From the NCBI GenBank assembly GCA_051294375.1, contig CM119269.1:5158773-5222772 (forward strand): DNA of 64,000 nt, given 5' to 3'. Within the stretch, counting starts at the first letter, position 1, and each line of letters opens with the position of its first letter. This DNA is from Paraspadella gotoi (taxonomy: Eukaryota; Chaetognatha). The position numbers and the translations under genes are program-made. A model generated the notes under the pieces. That model did not search any database, was not told the DNA's origin, and saw only the letters and a list, made by a program, of their open reading frames with translations. Positions 12,259-23,907 of the stretch are shown in pieces.

Positions 12259-13259
12259 GATCTTTTTTATAGGTTGTTATATTCGAGTTATGATCATTCA
12301 TTGTTACAGGATTGAACACTCCAATAGTCTCTTCTATCTTTTTCTATTCTTTTCTTTCCTTTCCTTTTCACTTTTCGTTTTTTTGTTTTTTAAGTTTTGC
12401 GCCTTTGAATTCTATTTTTCTATCTTTTCTATCTGTTTCTCCTTTTCGCTTTTACTTTTTTTTTTTTTTCACTTTATCTCTTTACTGGGTTCTATTCTTC
12501 TCTTTTTTCTGTTCCGACTTTTTCGTGTTATTTTTGTTATAGATTCAGTTGCTGACGAATTTGCTGCCAATTTTCTTTTTCCCAGGCTTTTTTCATTTCG
12601 AATGAAATCATTCTTCTTCTTCTTTTTTTTTTGGAGACACCTTAAACCTCTCTTTTTCTCTTTGCGCGAAGAGGTCTCGACTCCTTCAAGTTTTCCTCAT
12701 TTCCATTTATTTTTTTTCCCTTTTTTTTCATTTGTACTTTTTTCTCCGTCTCTATTTTCCACATTTTTTTTTCTTTTCCTTTTTTTTGTCGCTGCACCAA
12801 ATTTCTCCTTTTTTTATCTCCGCCGACGAATGGAAAAAAGAGTATTAAAGGTAGAGATAAAGGAGAACGAAGGAAATAACGAAAGAAGAAAAGAGAGACG
12901 GATAAGTTAAAAATGAAGGATTATAGAATGCTATTTGAAACTTAACTTTTGAATCGCTGTATTATAAAAATGATTTAATTGCGAGGAAAGAATTTAAAGA
13001 GTCTGTAAAAAAGCGAAAACTTAAAAAAAAATTGTAAGAAGTAGAACAAACCACTGTCATTTGAATATTTCTCTTTGGAAAGAAAGATGTACTATTATTT
13101 TTATAAATATTTTTTTTATTGCACAGAAGTGAGAATCTCGACCATAATGAAAGACAAATTAAAAACTGGCAAACATATTCGGAATTAATCCCTTCGTCTC
13201 TTTTGTTTTCGTTTGGAGCTTTGAAAAAAGCGAGAGAGAAGAGAAGAGAGAGAGAGAGA

Positions 13260-13308
<49 letters not shown>

Positions 13309-14760
13309 GAGAGAGTTATATAAAGGACATAAGAGAATAAAGAACACTGTATAATAAAAAAACTAAGACTGACAGCAGTGACATCAAACACATGCAACAC
13401 AACACAATCCCCTCGGGAAATCTATTTTCTTGCACGTTTATTGCCGACGACCTCAAATATTATCGATATCTCAAAGAATAAATACAGAGAAATATTTTAC
13501 GGAAGTTAGACCTGACTCCCTCCCTCCTGCCATTTAGTTGTATTATCCGTAGCCGAAAGCCCTAAAATATTTTTTTTTTCCGGGATTTAACGATCTGTTT
13601 TTTTGAAATTCAGTCCCAAAGAAAAAGTTTAAAGCGAAAGCGACGAAAATGTCGTTAATGCAGGTTCTTTTCTATTTATATTTCTCTAACCCGTACGTCC
13701 TTCGCAACGGGTGCAGGGCGCGCCGCCGAGCCGCCGTCTCGCACGCGACCGGCCGCCGTCTCGCTCGCGTTGACCCGCCGCCTACGCCGCTGGCCGCCGC
13801 TCGCTCGCTGGCCGCCCTCGCCTGCCACGCCGCTCGCGGGCTTGCTATGGATTTCGATATGGCCTCTCTGCCGCGGGCTTGGGGTTCCACCAACGAATGG
13901 AGGCGGCCGCTCCACTTTCGCTCCACGTTTAAAAATCGAGTACTCATTAGAGAAGAATAGTCTGCTATTTCTATCAGAAAGAGTGTATGGACTGACTTAC
14001 CAGTAGAATTAATTATATTATTTGATGAGCTCTTTGTAGCTCTTCGGAGATAACCGATAGAGTGTTTGTATATTTGTTTATTTGTTATTTTTTATGCTGA
14101 TAAAATTTACGGAACGCTAACCAAACGATCCAACAATCAATAGCAAATGAAAATCTCGAGTGAATTAAAATCTCACAGCGGTAATTCTCATCCTCAGAAC
14201 CACAACTTCCAAACTAAGAAGATATTCTTAGAAAAAGTCGTTTTACTGTGGTAGTTAATCCTCTAATAATATATATTCTGTTTGCTTGCGATGATGAAAG
14301 ACTTGACATTGAAGCCGAAACATGTTCCGAATTGTTAATGTTCGTTAAAAATAATTCCGTTGTAAGCGTGCAAAAATAATTCATTTTCTACCTCAAATCA
14401 TATTTTGAAAAATTCTTTATTCTATCCTCGCCTATGTATTTTTCTTAAAACAAAATCAGATAAAAAGATATTTGAACAGCTTGAAAACAAATTGGTATTT
14501 ACAACAAGATAATCAACTCTCACGTAAGTTATGCGAAGAAAAAGAAGGGCGGTATGTCATGAAAAGAAGGAAGACATTATTTTGCTTGTTCTCTCTCGTC
14601 TCTCTCTCTCTCCTCTCTCTCTCTTCGTCTCTTCTCTCTCTCTCTCCTCTCTCTGCTCTCTCTCTCTCTCTCTCTCTCAAGAATATTTCTTTTTCGCTTC
14701 AAGCGGCGAGAAAAGAGGAAGAGAGGCATGTAAGACAAAAACTCCAAAGTGCTAAATAAA
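12259..14760 (-). repeat. Module D, inverted copy
   Basis: This is the reverse complement of 3561-5824 and 8961-11423. It contains (GA)n at 13230-13312, the GC-rich island at 13690-13925 and (CT)n at 14594-14680. One segment near 12555-12600 differs by substitutions as well as indels. Confidence 0.8.
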
Positions 14761-15018
14761 AATGACAAAAAATACTAAAAAGCGCGCCGTCTATCCGTCG
14801 GCCAACGGGTACAGGAAAGGGGAAGGGAGGAAGTATAGATTCGAAAAAAAGCCTCTACTCTCTCTGCTCTCTCTCATATCCTCGTCTATCTCTCTCCTCT
14901 CTCTCTAGTCTCTCTCTCTCTTTGTTCTCTTTCTTCTACCTCCTACTCCTTATCTAATCTATTCTCTATCTATCTATCTAATCTAATTATCACTATCTCT
15001 CCTCTCTCTATCTATCTA

Positions 15019-15051
<33 letters not shown>

Positions 15052-15717
15052 CTCTATCTATGCTATCTATCTATTATCTACTATCTATCTATCTATCTAT
15101 CTATCTACATGCTCAGTGTCTCTCGCTCTCTTTTTCTCTTTGCTTGCTTTATCCTTTCTATTCGTGCAGTGTCTATTCCTCTCTTTTTCCTTCTCTTTCG
15201 CTTCTTATCTTTTCCCATATTCATCAGTGTCCTTCGTCTCTCCTTTCTCGCTCTTTGATCATCCTTTGCTCTCTCATCCCTCTTTTTCCCGAGATCTTCG
15301 GTTCATGTTCATCTGCACTCTCTCTTGCACATCAAATCTCTTTCTTCATCTCTCTCTCTCTCTGCATCTCTCTCTTCTATCTCTTCTCTTCATCTCTCTT
15401 CTCTCTCTCCTCTGCTCTCTCTCTCTCTTCTCTCATCTTCTCCCTCCCCCACTTCATCCCACTATTTCTACTTTCTCTCGGCCCGATGGGGTTTTAGGCG
15501 ACAGACGGCAATTTTTAACAAGTTTGCCGATTGTTTCGTCGTCGTCGTCGTAGTCGGTCGTCGCTGTCGTCGTTATGGAAACACGAAATAACATAACTTC
15601 GCTCGGGAGTGGGTGAAAGGCTATATCTCCATTAGAGACTTTGCCTCGCGTTGTCTTTTTCTCAACGACGGTCTCAGTTCTAGCATGTTCCCTTGATTCC
15701 GTCGATTGTTCTTGCTG
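14761..15717 (-). repeat. Module C, inverted copy
   Basis: This is the reverse complement of 2660-3560, with the TATC/CT field at about 14880-15110 and the CGTCGT run at 15537-15575. It ends just before CTACTCAC at 15718-15725. Confidence 0.8.
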
Positions 15718-15725
15718 CTACTCAC

Positions 15726-16366
15726 TAAGGCGTAGTAAAATTTCTCAATTTAAGCTTTAATTAAAATTCTAAAGAGTGAGGAACGAACAACATTATACTA
15801 ATGAACATTTTAATGTAATAAAAAACATTTATAATAAATTTCTCAATTTACGCAGTAGGGCATATTTAATACTAGTAACTAAACCAATAAATGTTAAAAT
15901 TTCAAAAACAGTTTTTTCTAAGATTTTTTTGGCAGATTTGGATTCCGTTATATAAAGTGAATAAAAAGAAATATAACTCTTTTTGAAAAATTCCTTCATT
16001 TACTGGGTCAAAAATTAGAAAAAAGCCTATATTTTAAGCTGAAAATTTAACTTTTTATATATTAAATATAGTTTTTTAATTTTTAACCACTTAATGTAAA
16101 GAATTGGTAAAAAATGATAATATATTTCTTTTATCAACTTTGACGAGGAATTTAAATCTGCAATCAAAAAATTAAGAAAAGCCTATTTTTGGAAATTTTT
16201 TCAATTTTATAAGGATACGTACTATTATAAATATGGCCTAGATGGCGAAAATTAAAAAAACATAAAATTATTTTTTTTTTTACAAAATTAAATGTTCATC
16301 GATGTGTAAATGTTGTTCAATAATTGACTTTTAGAATTTTCGTATGTAACTTTCACTACGGCCTTA
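15726..16366 (-). mobile_element. Foldback hAT-like element B, copy 4 (complete, inverted)
   Basis: It lies between CTACTCAC (15718-15725) and CTACCAC (16367-16373). The second looks like the same octamer with one base lost. It is 641 bp, the same length as copy 3, with the same palindromic arms turning near 16055. Confidence 0.75.
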
Positions 16367-16373
16367 CTACCAC

Positions 16374-16797
16374 CCTTCCGAGCTCAATTCCTCTATCATT
16401 AAATCATATGTGTTACCGCTCTATTATACAACGCACTCCTATGATACTTCGTTGATTTTGTATGCATATTAATATTATATACTATAACTTTTCTTTTTTA
16501 ATTTTCCTCTCTTTCTCGTTCCTTTTTCATCTTTCTCGCCCCTCTGTTTTTCTCTCTTTCATTTTCTCCCTCGACTGCTCTCTCATTTTAATCCTCTCCT
16601 ACTTCTCCCTTTTTTTCTTCTCTCTCATCATTTCCTCTCTCACTCCAAAACTCCGCATGACTAAAAATCTATTAATATTTGCATAATCGATGAGCTTCAC
16701 AATTTTGACTTAAAAGCACTGATTATTTAAGGGACCCTCATAACTGTAATTCTTTTCCAATATCACACGAAAAAACGCTTACGTCTCTCTCTCTCAT

Positions 16798-16829
<32 letters not shown>

Positions 16830-17168
16830 TCTCTCCTCTCTCCTTCCGCAGTCCTGTCTGTCCCTTCGTTTTCCTATTTCCAAAACTGTTCATTCTCTTG
16901 GTTTTCGTCTCCTTTATGTGGGACTCTTCTTTTCCTTCACCTTTTCCTTTTTTCCTACAGATTTAAGTGGTTTTCAAGCCTCACTGAATTTCTCTTTCTT
17001 GTTTTTCATTCTCCTTGGAGCTTGAAGTGAAAATTAACGGACTCTATCTTCTCTGGTCTCTGTTCTCTCAGTCCTTCTCCTCGTCTCTCTCTCTCTCTCT
17101 CTCTGCTCTCTCATCCTCTCATCTCTCTCTCTCTCTCGTTTCTTCTCTCTTCTTTTTTTTTTCTCTGC
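16374..17168 (-). repeat. Module A, inverted copy
   Basis: It matches the reverse complement of 6605-7395 and ends in CT tracts (16783-16850, 17085-17165) immediately before S1. Confidence 0.75.
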
Positions 17169-18000
17169 GTCGTTGCCAATCAAGGTTTTCACGCATAATT
17201 AGAGATTTAGTGACGTTGATCAGTGATGATGGGCAATACATCACAAAATCAATTTATCATGAACAATTAAATCAGTATTCGAAATCTCATGCCACTTTAA
17301 AGTCAACTAATATTTTCGATGTCTGTCTTTTTATTACGGAAAAACTCTTTAAAACTCGTTCTAACTACTATTCTCAACAAACACCCGATACGAATTTTTG
17401 AATGTAGAAATTACAAAAGATCTAATAAACCCGTTGAAATAAGATATGCATAAAAAAAGAACCGTGGGATTAATTATTATTTACCGAATGAAGGACATCC
17501 TGGAAATTCAGAAAAAAACTCTTGAAGGATTTTCGCTTTGCATTCCTTCTTTCATTTTTCCATCTTTTCTTTCTTTCTCATTCGGCTTTTTGCCGAAAAA
17601 CAGTTTTTTCCCAACCAAACACCCTGTACCAGCCTGGCCAAAACATTTTTTCTCTTTCGCGAAAATCTCCGTCAAAAAAAACGCGCGAGAGAAACTCGTT
17701 CCCTTTTTTTTTCCGCTCGAAATTTAAAAAATTTTTTTTTTTTCCTCATAACTCAGCGTCTGCTTTTTTTAAGGGGGGGGCGATAGGGAAGGGGGGGAGA
17801 GTTTCCGCTCGGTGCCGTATCTGTCACGGAGAACGTTCAGGTTCACGTGATCCTTTTAGTTTTTGTTTCTATCTTTTTATTCCTTTCTTTTTTGGAAGTG
17901 GGTGGACCTGGGAATCGGTGAAGGAGGAAATGAGAATTACGGAAACTCGTTTTAATTTTATGTAAAAGAAAGTAAAAGGAAAGGAACGAAGGTAAGAAGG
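17169..18000 (+). repeat. Module S1, copy 2
   Basis: It is collinear with 11449-12258, but at its end it runs into GGTAAGAAGG and the AAGG-rich start of U1 rather than into inverted module D. Confidence 0.8.
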
Positions 18001-18025
18001 NNNNNNNNNNNNNNNNNNNNNNNNN
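18001..18025. other. Assembly gap, 25 N
   Basis: GGTAAGAAGG occurs on both sides, so the flanking contigs probably overlap. Confidence 0.99.
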
Positions 18026-19145
18026 GGTAAGAAGGGAAAGGAAGAAGGAAGAAGGAAGGAAGGAAGGAAGAAGGAAGGAAGGAAAGGAAGAAGGAAGGAA
18101 CGGAAAGAAGGAGGAAAGATAAAAGTAGAAGAAGCAAAGTAGGAAGCCAATAAAAACAAAATTGACAAATATTGAATAAGGAGAGAAGACCAAAAATAGA
18201 AAATTTGTTTTTAGGAAAGAAAAAAAAAAAAGAGTGAGAAAATCAGATCGAAAATCGAGAGTAGAAAAGTAAAAAAGGAATAAATGATGCAAACTGAAAA
18301 AGTAATAATACGAGATTCTTTTTTGGATGAAGGGATTAAAAAAACTTATCAACGAAGAATAATAATTTAAAAAAGATTAAAAAGAGGGAATAATGGGGAA
18401 AATTAGTGAGAATATTGTATTTAAAAAGAGAATTTTAAAAAATTGTAAGGCGAACTTTTTAATAAAAAGGACCAAAACATAAAAAGATGAAAGATCAAAA
18501 AAGATGAAAACAATTGAGAATATTGCGGTGATAAAATTAATAAGAAAACGAAAGAGCGAAGGGAGAAGAAAAACAAAGGGATAGATATTGGAAGGATCTG
18601 AAGAGATTTGAAAGCGTTGAAAAGTAAAAGTGAAAGTGAAAGTGCTGAAAGGGAGAAGAAAAGAAATAAGACGAGGAAATAGAAGAAAAAGTTTAAATAT
18701 GGAAGAAAGAGAAAGGAGAAAAGATGAAGAAAATAGAATACTAAAGGAAAAAGGGAATATAGAGAAAAGAAGCGGAAAAAGTATGAAACTTAGTGAGAGA
18801 CGAACGGGAAAGAAAAAAGATGAGGAGAGGAGAAAAAAATATTTAGGTGAAAGGAAAAAGAGAAAAAAGTAATAAAAAGAGAAAAGTTGAAGAGAATAGA
18901 AAAAAGAAACAAAAAGGAAAAATTTTAAAGGAGAATAGAAAAGGAGGAAAAAGAAAAGAAAAAAGAAGAAAAAAAAAGAAAGAATAGAAAGAGCGAACGT
19001 CCGAACAAAAAGCTGGATAGCGAAGTCGAAGGGAAAACCCGACGGAGCGAAGAATCGAAACGACGAAATAAAACTGGGAGAGAACACCGAAATGCAAACG
19101 AGAAGCCATATTATAAGAAAGAGAAGAAGAAGAGAAGAGAGAGAG

Positions 19146-19200
<55 letters not shown>

Positions 19201-19469
19201 TAATAAAAGGGCGGGAACGTCGGTCTCGAACGCGTCGCGTTTTTCTTTTTCTTCGTCGACGTTAAAATTAAAGAATCGAATCCGAGCGAAAACGAGAAAA
19301 ATAAGGGGGCGGGGGGGGGGTGGAGGGAGTGGAGAGGACTGGGGTTGAGCTAAAGAGATTGGTGTGTGAAAAATATATACTGATGGAAAGGAAAAGTAAC
19401 ATTTTAATTGCATGGAAAGGAGAGCATTCAGAACAGTAAGTATGAAATCCGTACAACCAAATGATAAAT

Positions 19470-19477
19470 ATGGACAG
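19470..19477 (+). repeat. Target-site duplication, left
   Basis: ATGGACAG stands directly before the inserted element. In U2 and U3 the octamer occurs once, within ATATGGACAGACATACC. Confidence 0.85.
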
Positions 19478-20084
19478 TAGGCGGGCCAAAATGAAACTTT
19501 TTATAACTTTAATTCTCATCAAATTCCTTTTTTTCTTCTATTCCAATGCGATTTTCAATGCCACACTTTTTGAATTAGTTCATTGGTTGTTGCACTCGAA
19601 GCTTTAAATATTTATTATTAATATAACAATGACAAAACATTTTTTAAAAAAAATAGTTTATAAGAACGGATTCCTATAGAGCTTGAAAAGTTAATGAAAG
19701 TTAGTACTGACAATTTTTTAAAAATTTTGACAAGAAATTGGTTAATAACAGCAAAAACGTTAAAAAAATCATCATCATCATCATCATTGGATGAATTTTA
19801 TAGTTTTTTAAAATTTTTAATCAATAAAAACAAAAAATTTAAAAATTTGTTTAATAACTTTATCTAGACTTTTAAAGCTCTATCGAGAAGTCCATTAAAA
19901 GAAAATTGGAAAATTCAAAAAAATTTGTTAATTTATATATGTAATAAATAATCTTTAAATGGTTCGTCGGCGCTTATTAATAAGGAGTAATTTTTTTTTA
20001 AAATATTTTATTTTCATATTCTCTAACAGTCACTTTATCATTATTATTTGAGAGAAACTTTCTAGTTTTCACTGTTCCGGCCTA
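19478..20084. mobile_element. Non-autonomous hAT-like DNA transposon, 607 bp
   Basis: The insertion interrupts unit U1 only; the uninterrupted sequence is visible in U2 (about 23607-23624) and U3 (about 33427-33444). It is bounded by ATGGACAG on both sides, an exact 8-bp duplication. Its termini are imperfect inverted repeats: TAGGCGGGCCAAAATGAAAC on the left and, read inward, TAGGCCGGAACAGTGAAAAC on the right. The interior is AT-rich with an ATC trinucleotide run near 19772 and no significant reading frame. hAT assignment rests on the 8-bp duplication and TA(A/G)-type termini; the family name is unknown. Confidence 0.85.
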
Positions 20085-20092
20085 ATGGACAG
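20085..20092 (+). repeat. Target-site duplication, right
   Basis: ATGGACAG follows the element terminus GGCCTA directly and leads back into sequence shared with U2 and U3. Confidence 0.85.
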
Positions 20093-20248
20093 ACATACCG
20101 ACAGCGAACCGAAAAATCACTTATTGAAGTTGATTCCCGCGAGTACTATCGGCGTAACAAATAAGCAATAGTATTGATTAAATAATAATAAATAATAATA
20201 AGTAATGGAACTATAAGTCAGAGGTATCGGAAAAAATTTGAGAGGGTG

Positions 20249-20384
20249 GAATCCCTAATGACAATTCTACGTGGGGGAAAATCCAGGGGCGGAATCCACG
20301 TGGGACATCAATCCTCGTGTGCGGAATACTATGGGTGCAATTCATGTGGGCCGCAATACTACGTGGGCGAATCCTGCGACCACC
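20249..20384 (+). repeat. Minisatellite of about 16 bp, about 8 units (U1)
   Basis: Degenerate units close to AATACTACGTGGGCGC recur head to tail, each starting AAT and most carrying ACGTGGG, CGTGTG or ATGTGGG. The array is conserved in U2 and U3. Unit length drifts between 12 and 19 bp. A Cys/Gly/Tyr-rich frame can be read through it, but it is not kept in the other copies. Confidence 0.75.
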
Positions 20385-21424
20385 GAGAAGGTCTATATCT
20401 TGGATTGAGGTGTGAAGGTGATATTCAGTGAAAAAGCTGGAAGAAGAAAAGAGAATGGAAGGGATAGCAAGAATAGATAGGAAATAGGAATAGGAATGGA
20501 TAGGATAAGGGAAAGATAGGAGGAGATATGGAGAATATACAGGGGGAGGATCGAGGGGAAATGAAGAGAAGAATCCCTCCGCAGATGCGAATAACAAAAG
20601 GGGGGGGAACATCGTCGCTCAACTTTTATCCTCAATATTTTAAATATAATTTTTTCTCTTTTACATTTTAAATAGCGAATGATAAAATCGAGCGAGGAAT
20701 ACAGAATCATTTTAGCAAACAGAGTTTGATAATTGGCAACACAATTTATTCAGAATGAGACGTACATGTTTGTATTCTCAAATGTTTAACTTCGATCAGG
20801 GTTTAAACATATTATTATATTGAAAAGTTATTTTAAACGGCTGATAAGGCTTGTACATAGAGTTCATGAAATTTCGAAAAATTGCGTTTTCCTTTTCTTT
20901 TCCTTTCGATTCTGTCTTGAGAGATTATTCTTATTTTCTTACTTTCTCTTATTTCTTCTTTGTATTTAGGTTGTTTTCTTCTTTTAATTTTCTTGAGTTC
21001 GGATTTTTTGTTTTTGATAATCAAATTATTATAATTTTTTTTTTGTTTCGTATAAATATTTTAAAATTTTTTTTTTTTGGTAGTAAATTTATACGATTTT
21101 TGTTTCATAAGGGAAACGGTCCTTTTTCCAAGTCATCGTATATATCATGAGCTTGGTTAATGAATAATACAAAGACCAATCACGAAGGGAAACTCGATAT
21201 AAGAATTACGATAAATATGAATTAGGAATTTAAAGCATTCGTATACTGGTGCAAGAGTTGACATAAAGCAAAATTATAAACACTCAATATGAATGAAATA
21301 ACTATCTTTGATCGACAGGCCTCTAAAATTTAATCGTCGGCATGCTACCATTTTGGGCCTCATTTCCCAGACCGGTCCATTTCATCCTTAATTCGAAATT
21401 AAGTTAGTTTTTAGGTATAAACTA

Positions 21425-21560
21425 GAGGGTTGAAGGTTAGGGTTAGGGAAAAAGATTGGGATTAACAATTCAGTTAGTTTAAGGATTATAGGATTGGGTT
21501 TCAAGTTAGGATTAGGGGATTAATCTTAATATAGGGTTAGGGCATCAGGGTAGCGGATTT
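21425..21560 (+). repeat. TTAGGG-like degenerate repeat (U1)
   Basis: Runs such as GGTTAGGGTTAGGG and spaced AGGATTAGGGGATT words recur over about 130 bp, and again in U2 (24985-25120) and U3 (34880-35010). They are too degenerate and short for a telomere, so at most an interstitial relic or chance low complexity. Confidence 0.5.
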
Positions 21561-23281
21561 GTATAAGATTAGAGTCAATAGGGAAGCCAGTACTCTGGGA
21601 GTGAATAAACGAGACAGTGAGAGAGTCTTGATTGAAGCTTGCAAGGGACCATGCTATGTCATTAATCTTGTAAAGGAGTGATGGAGGCCTTAAACCACCA
21701 AAGTCTGTCCAGTATGCCAACAATAGGGAAGATAAGCTTATTTATTAAATGAAGGATAATTTTTATATTGTTTGTACCAATTCCCATGGTTGAAGGAATT
21801 GAAGGAGAACGAAATCTGTGCTTTCAGAAAGAAGAGCCCATTTTTCCATCCCCTCTACCTTAGATTATTTCGTCGCGACTCTGAATTTACGCGAGTTGGG
21901 TTTTTTCTCTCCTCCAAAAAGTCGCCTCACCTCTCCTCACGCGGCGACGAGGTCACTCTCTCTCCTCTCTCTCTCTAGTCTCTCCTCTCTCTCTCTCTCT
22001 CTCTCTCGTCTCTCTCGTCTCTCTCTCTCTCTATTCTCGCTCACGGCCGCGAAAAACCTTTTCACTTTCCGAGTTATTTATGTGACGCTGAGTAAGATCT
22101 GGAGGAAAGGAGGAGGAGGAGGAGGAGGAGGAGAGGTTGAGTGACGGGATCGAAAAAGGTTCAATGTAGGAGAAAGGAGCCGTAAAGGAGCCTGACATAA
22201 GGAAGGAAGGAAGGAAGGAAGGAAGGAAGGAAAGAAGGTAGGAAAGAATGAAAAAAGAGGAAGCAAAGTAGACAAAAAAAGCTTAAATATTGGGACAAAA
22301 TAAGGAGAGAAGACAAAAATAGAAAATTTGTTTTTAGGAAAGAAAAAAAAAGAAAGTGAGAAATCGAGAAATCGAGAGTAGAAAAAGTAAAAAAGGAATA
22401 AATGATCAAAACTGAAAAAAGTAATAATACGAGATATCTTTTTGGATGAAGGGATAAAAAAAAAACTTAATAACGAAGAATAATAATTTTAAAAAATTAA
22501 AAAGGGGAAAATGGGAGAAAATTAGTGAGATATTGTTTTTAAAAAGAAATTTTAAAAAATTGTAAGGCGACTTTTTAAATAAAAAGGACACAAAACATAA
22601 AAAAGATGAAAACATAAAAAAGATGAAAACATTGAGAATTATGCGGTGATTAAAAAAAATTAATAAGAAAAACGAAAAGCGAAGGGAGAGAAAAACAAGG
22701 GAAGATATTGGGAAGATGAAAGAGATGTTGAAAGCGTTGAAAAGTAAAAGTGAAAGTGAAAGTGTTAAAGGGAGAGAAAAAAGAAATAAGACGAGGAAAA
22801 TAGAAGAAAAAGTTTAAATATGGAAGAAAGAGAAAGGAAGAAAAGATGAAGAAAATAGAAATTACTAAGGAAAAAGAGAATATAGAGAAGAAAAGGGAAA
22901 AAAGTATGAAAACTTAGTGAGAGAGAACCGAGGAAAGAAAAAGATGAGGGAGAGGAGAAAAAATTTAGGTGAAAGGAAAAAGAGAAAAAAGTAATAAAAA
23001 GAGAAAAGTTGAAGAGAATAGAAAAAAAGAAGCAAAAAGGAAAAATTTAAAAAAGGAGAATAGAAAAGGAGGAAAAAGAAAAGAAAAAAGAAAAGAAAAA
23101 AAAAGAAAAAAGAAAAGAAAGAAGCGAGCGTCGAACAAAAAGCTGGAGACGCGAAGTCGAAGGGAAAACCCGACGGGCGAAGAATCGAAACGACGAAATA
23201 AAAACTGGGAAGAGAAACCGGAAATTGCAAACGATGTAAGCCAATATTAGTAAGGAAAAGAAGAAGAAGAGAAGAGAAGAG

Positions 23282-23329
<48 letters not shown>

Positions 23330-23771
23330 AGCGATAATAAAAAGAGGCGGACGTCGGTCTCGAACGCGTCGCGTTTTTCTTTTCTTCGTAGACCGTTAAA
23401 ATTAAAGAATCGAAATCCAGAGCGAAACGAGGAAAAATAAGGGGGGCGGGGGGGGGGTGGAGGGAGTGGAGAGGAATCTGGGGTTGAGTAGAAAAGAGAT
23501 TGGGTGTGAAAATAATACTGATGGAAAAAAGGAAAGTAACATTTTAATTGCATGGAAAGGAGAGCTTGCAAAAGAAAGTATGAAATCCGTACAAGCCAAA
23601 TGATAAAATATGGACAGACATACCGACCGACCGAAAAAAATCACTTTTGAGTTTTTGCTCCAGGCGAGTAACTATCGGCGTAACAAATAAGCAATAGTAA
23701 TGATAAATAATAATAAATAAAATAGTAATAACTAATAAGTCAGAGGTATCGGAAAAAAAGTGAGAAGGGGA

Positions 23772-23907
23772 TAATCCTAGACAATTCTACGTGGGTAAAT
23801 CCCAAGGGGCGGAATCCCACGTGGGCACAGTCCTCCGTGTGTCCGGATAACTATGGGTGAAATTGCATGTGGCGCAATACTACGTGGGCGCAATCCTGGA
23901 CCACCCG
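23772..23907 (+). repeat. Minisatellite of about 16 bp (U2 copy)
   Basis: It has the same order of degenerate AAT...ACGTGGG units as 20249-20384. Confidence 0.75.

Larger units (their letters stand above)
18026..22193 (+). repeat. Tandem unit U1
   Basis: It starts with an AAGG/AAGAAGG run and continues with about 1.1 kb of strongly purine-rich sequence, a GA tract (19135-19198), a G-run near 19310, the 16-bp minisatellite, an AT-rich part, a TTAGGG-like part, a CT tract (21957-22033) and a GGA run (22097-22133). U2 and U3 repeat this order. Without the 607-bp insertion and its extra octamer it is about 3.55 kb, close to U2. No frame shows a recognisable protein. Confidence 0.85.

Noticed and set aside
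12290-12910. A 206-codon Phe/Leu/Ser-rich frame in inverted module D
   Set aside because: It reads poly-T and pyrimidine-rich DNA. The same interval in 3561-5824 does not keep the frame, so it is not a membrane protein gene.
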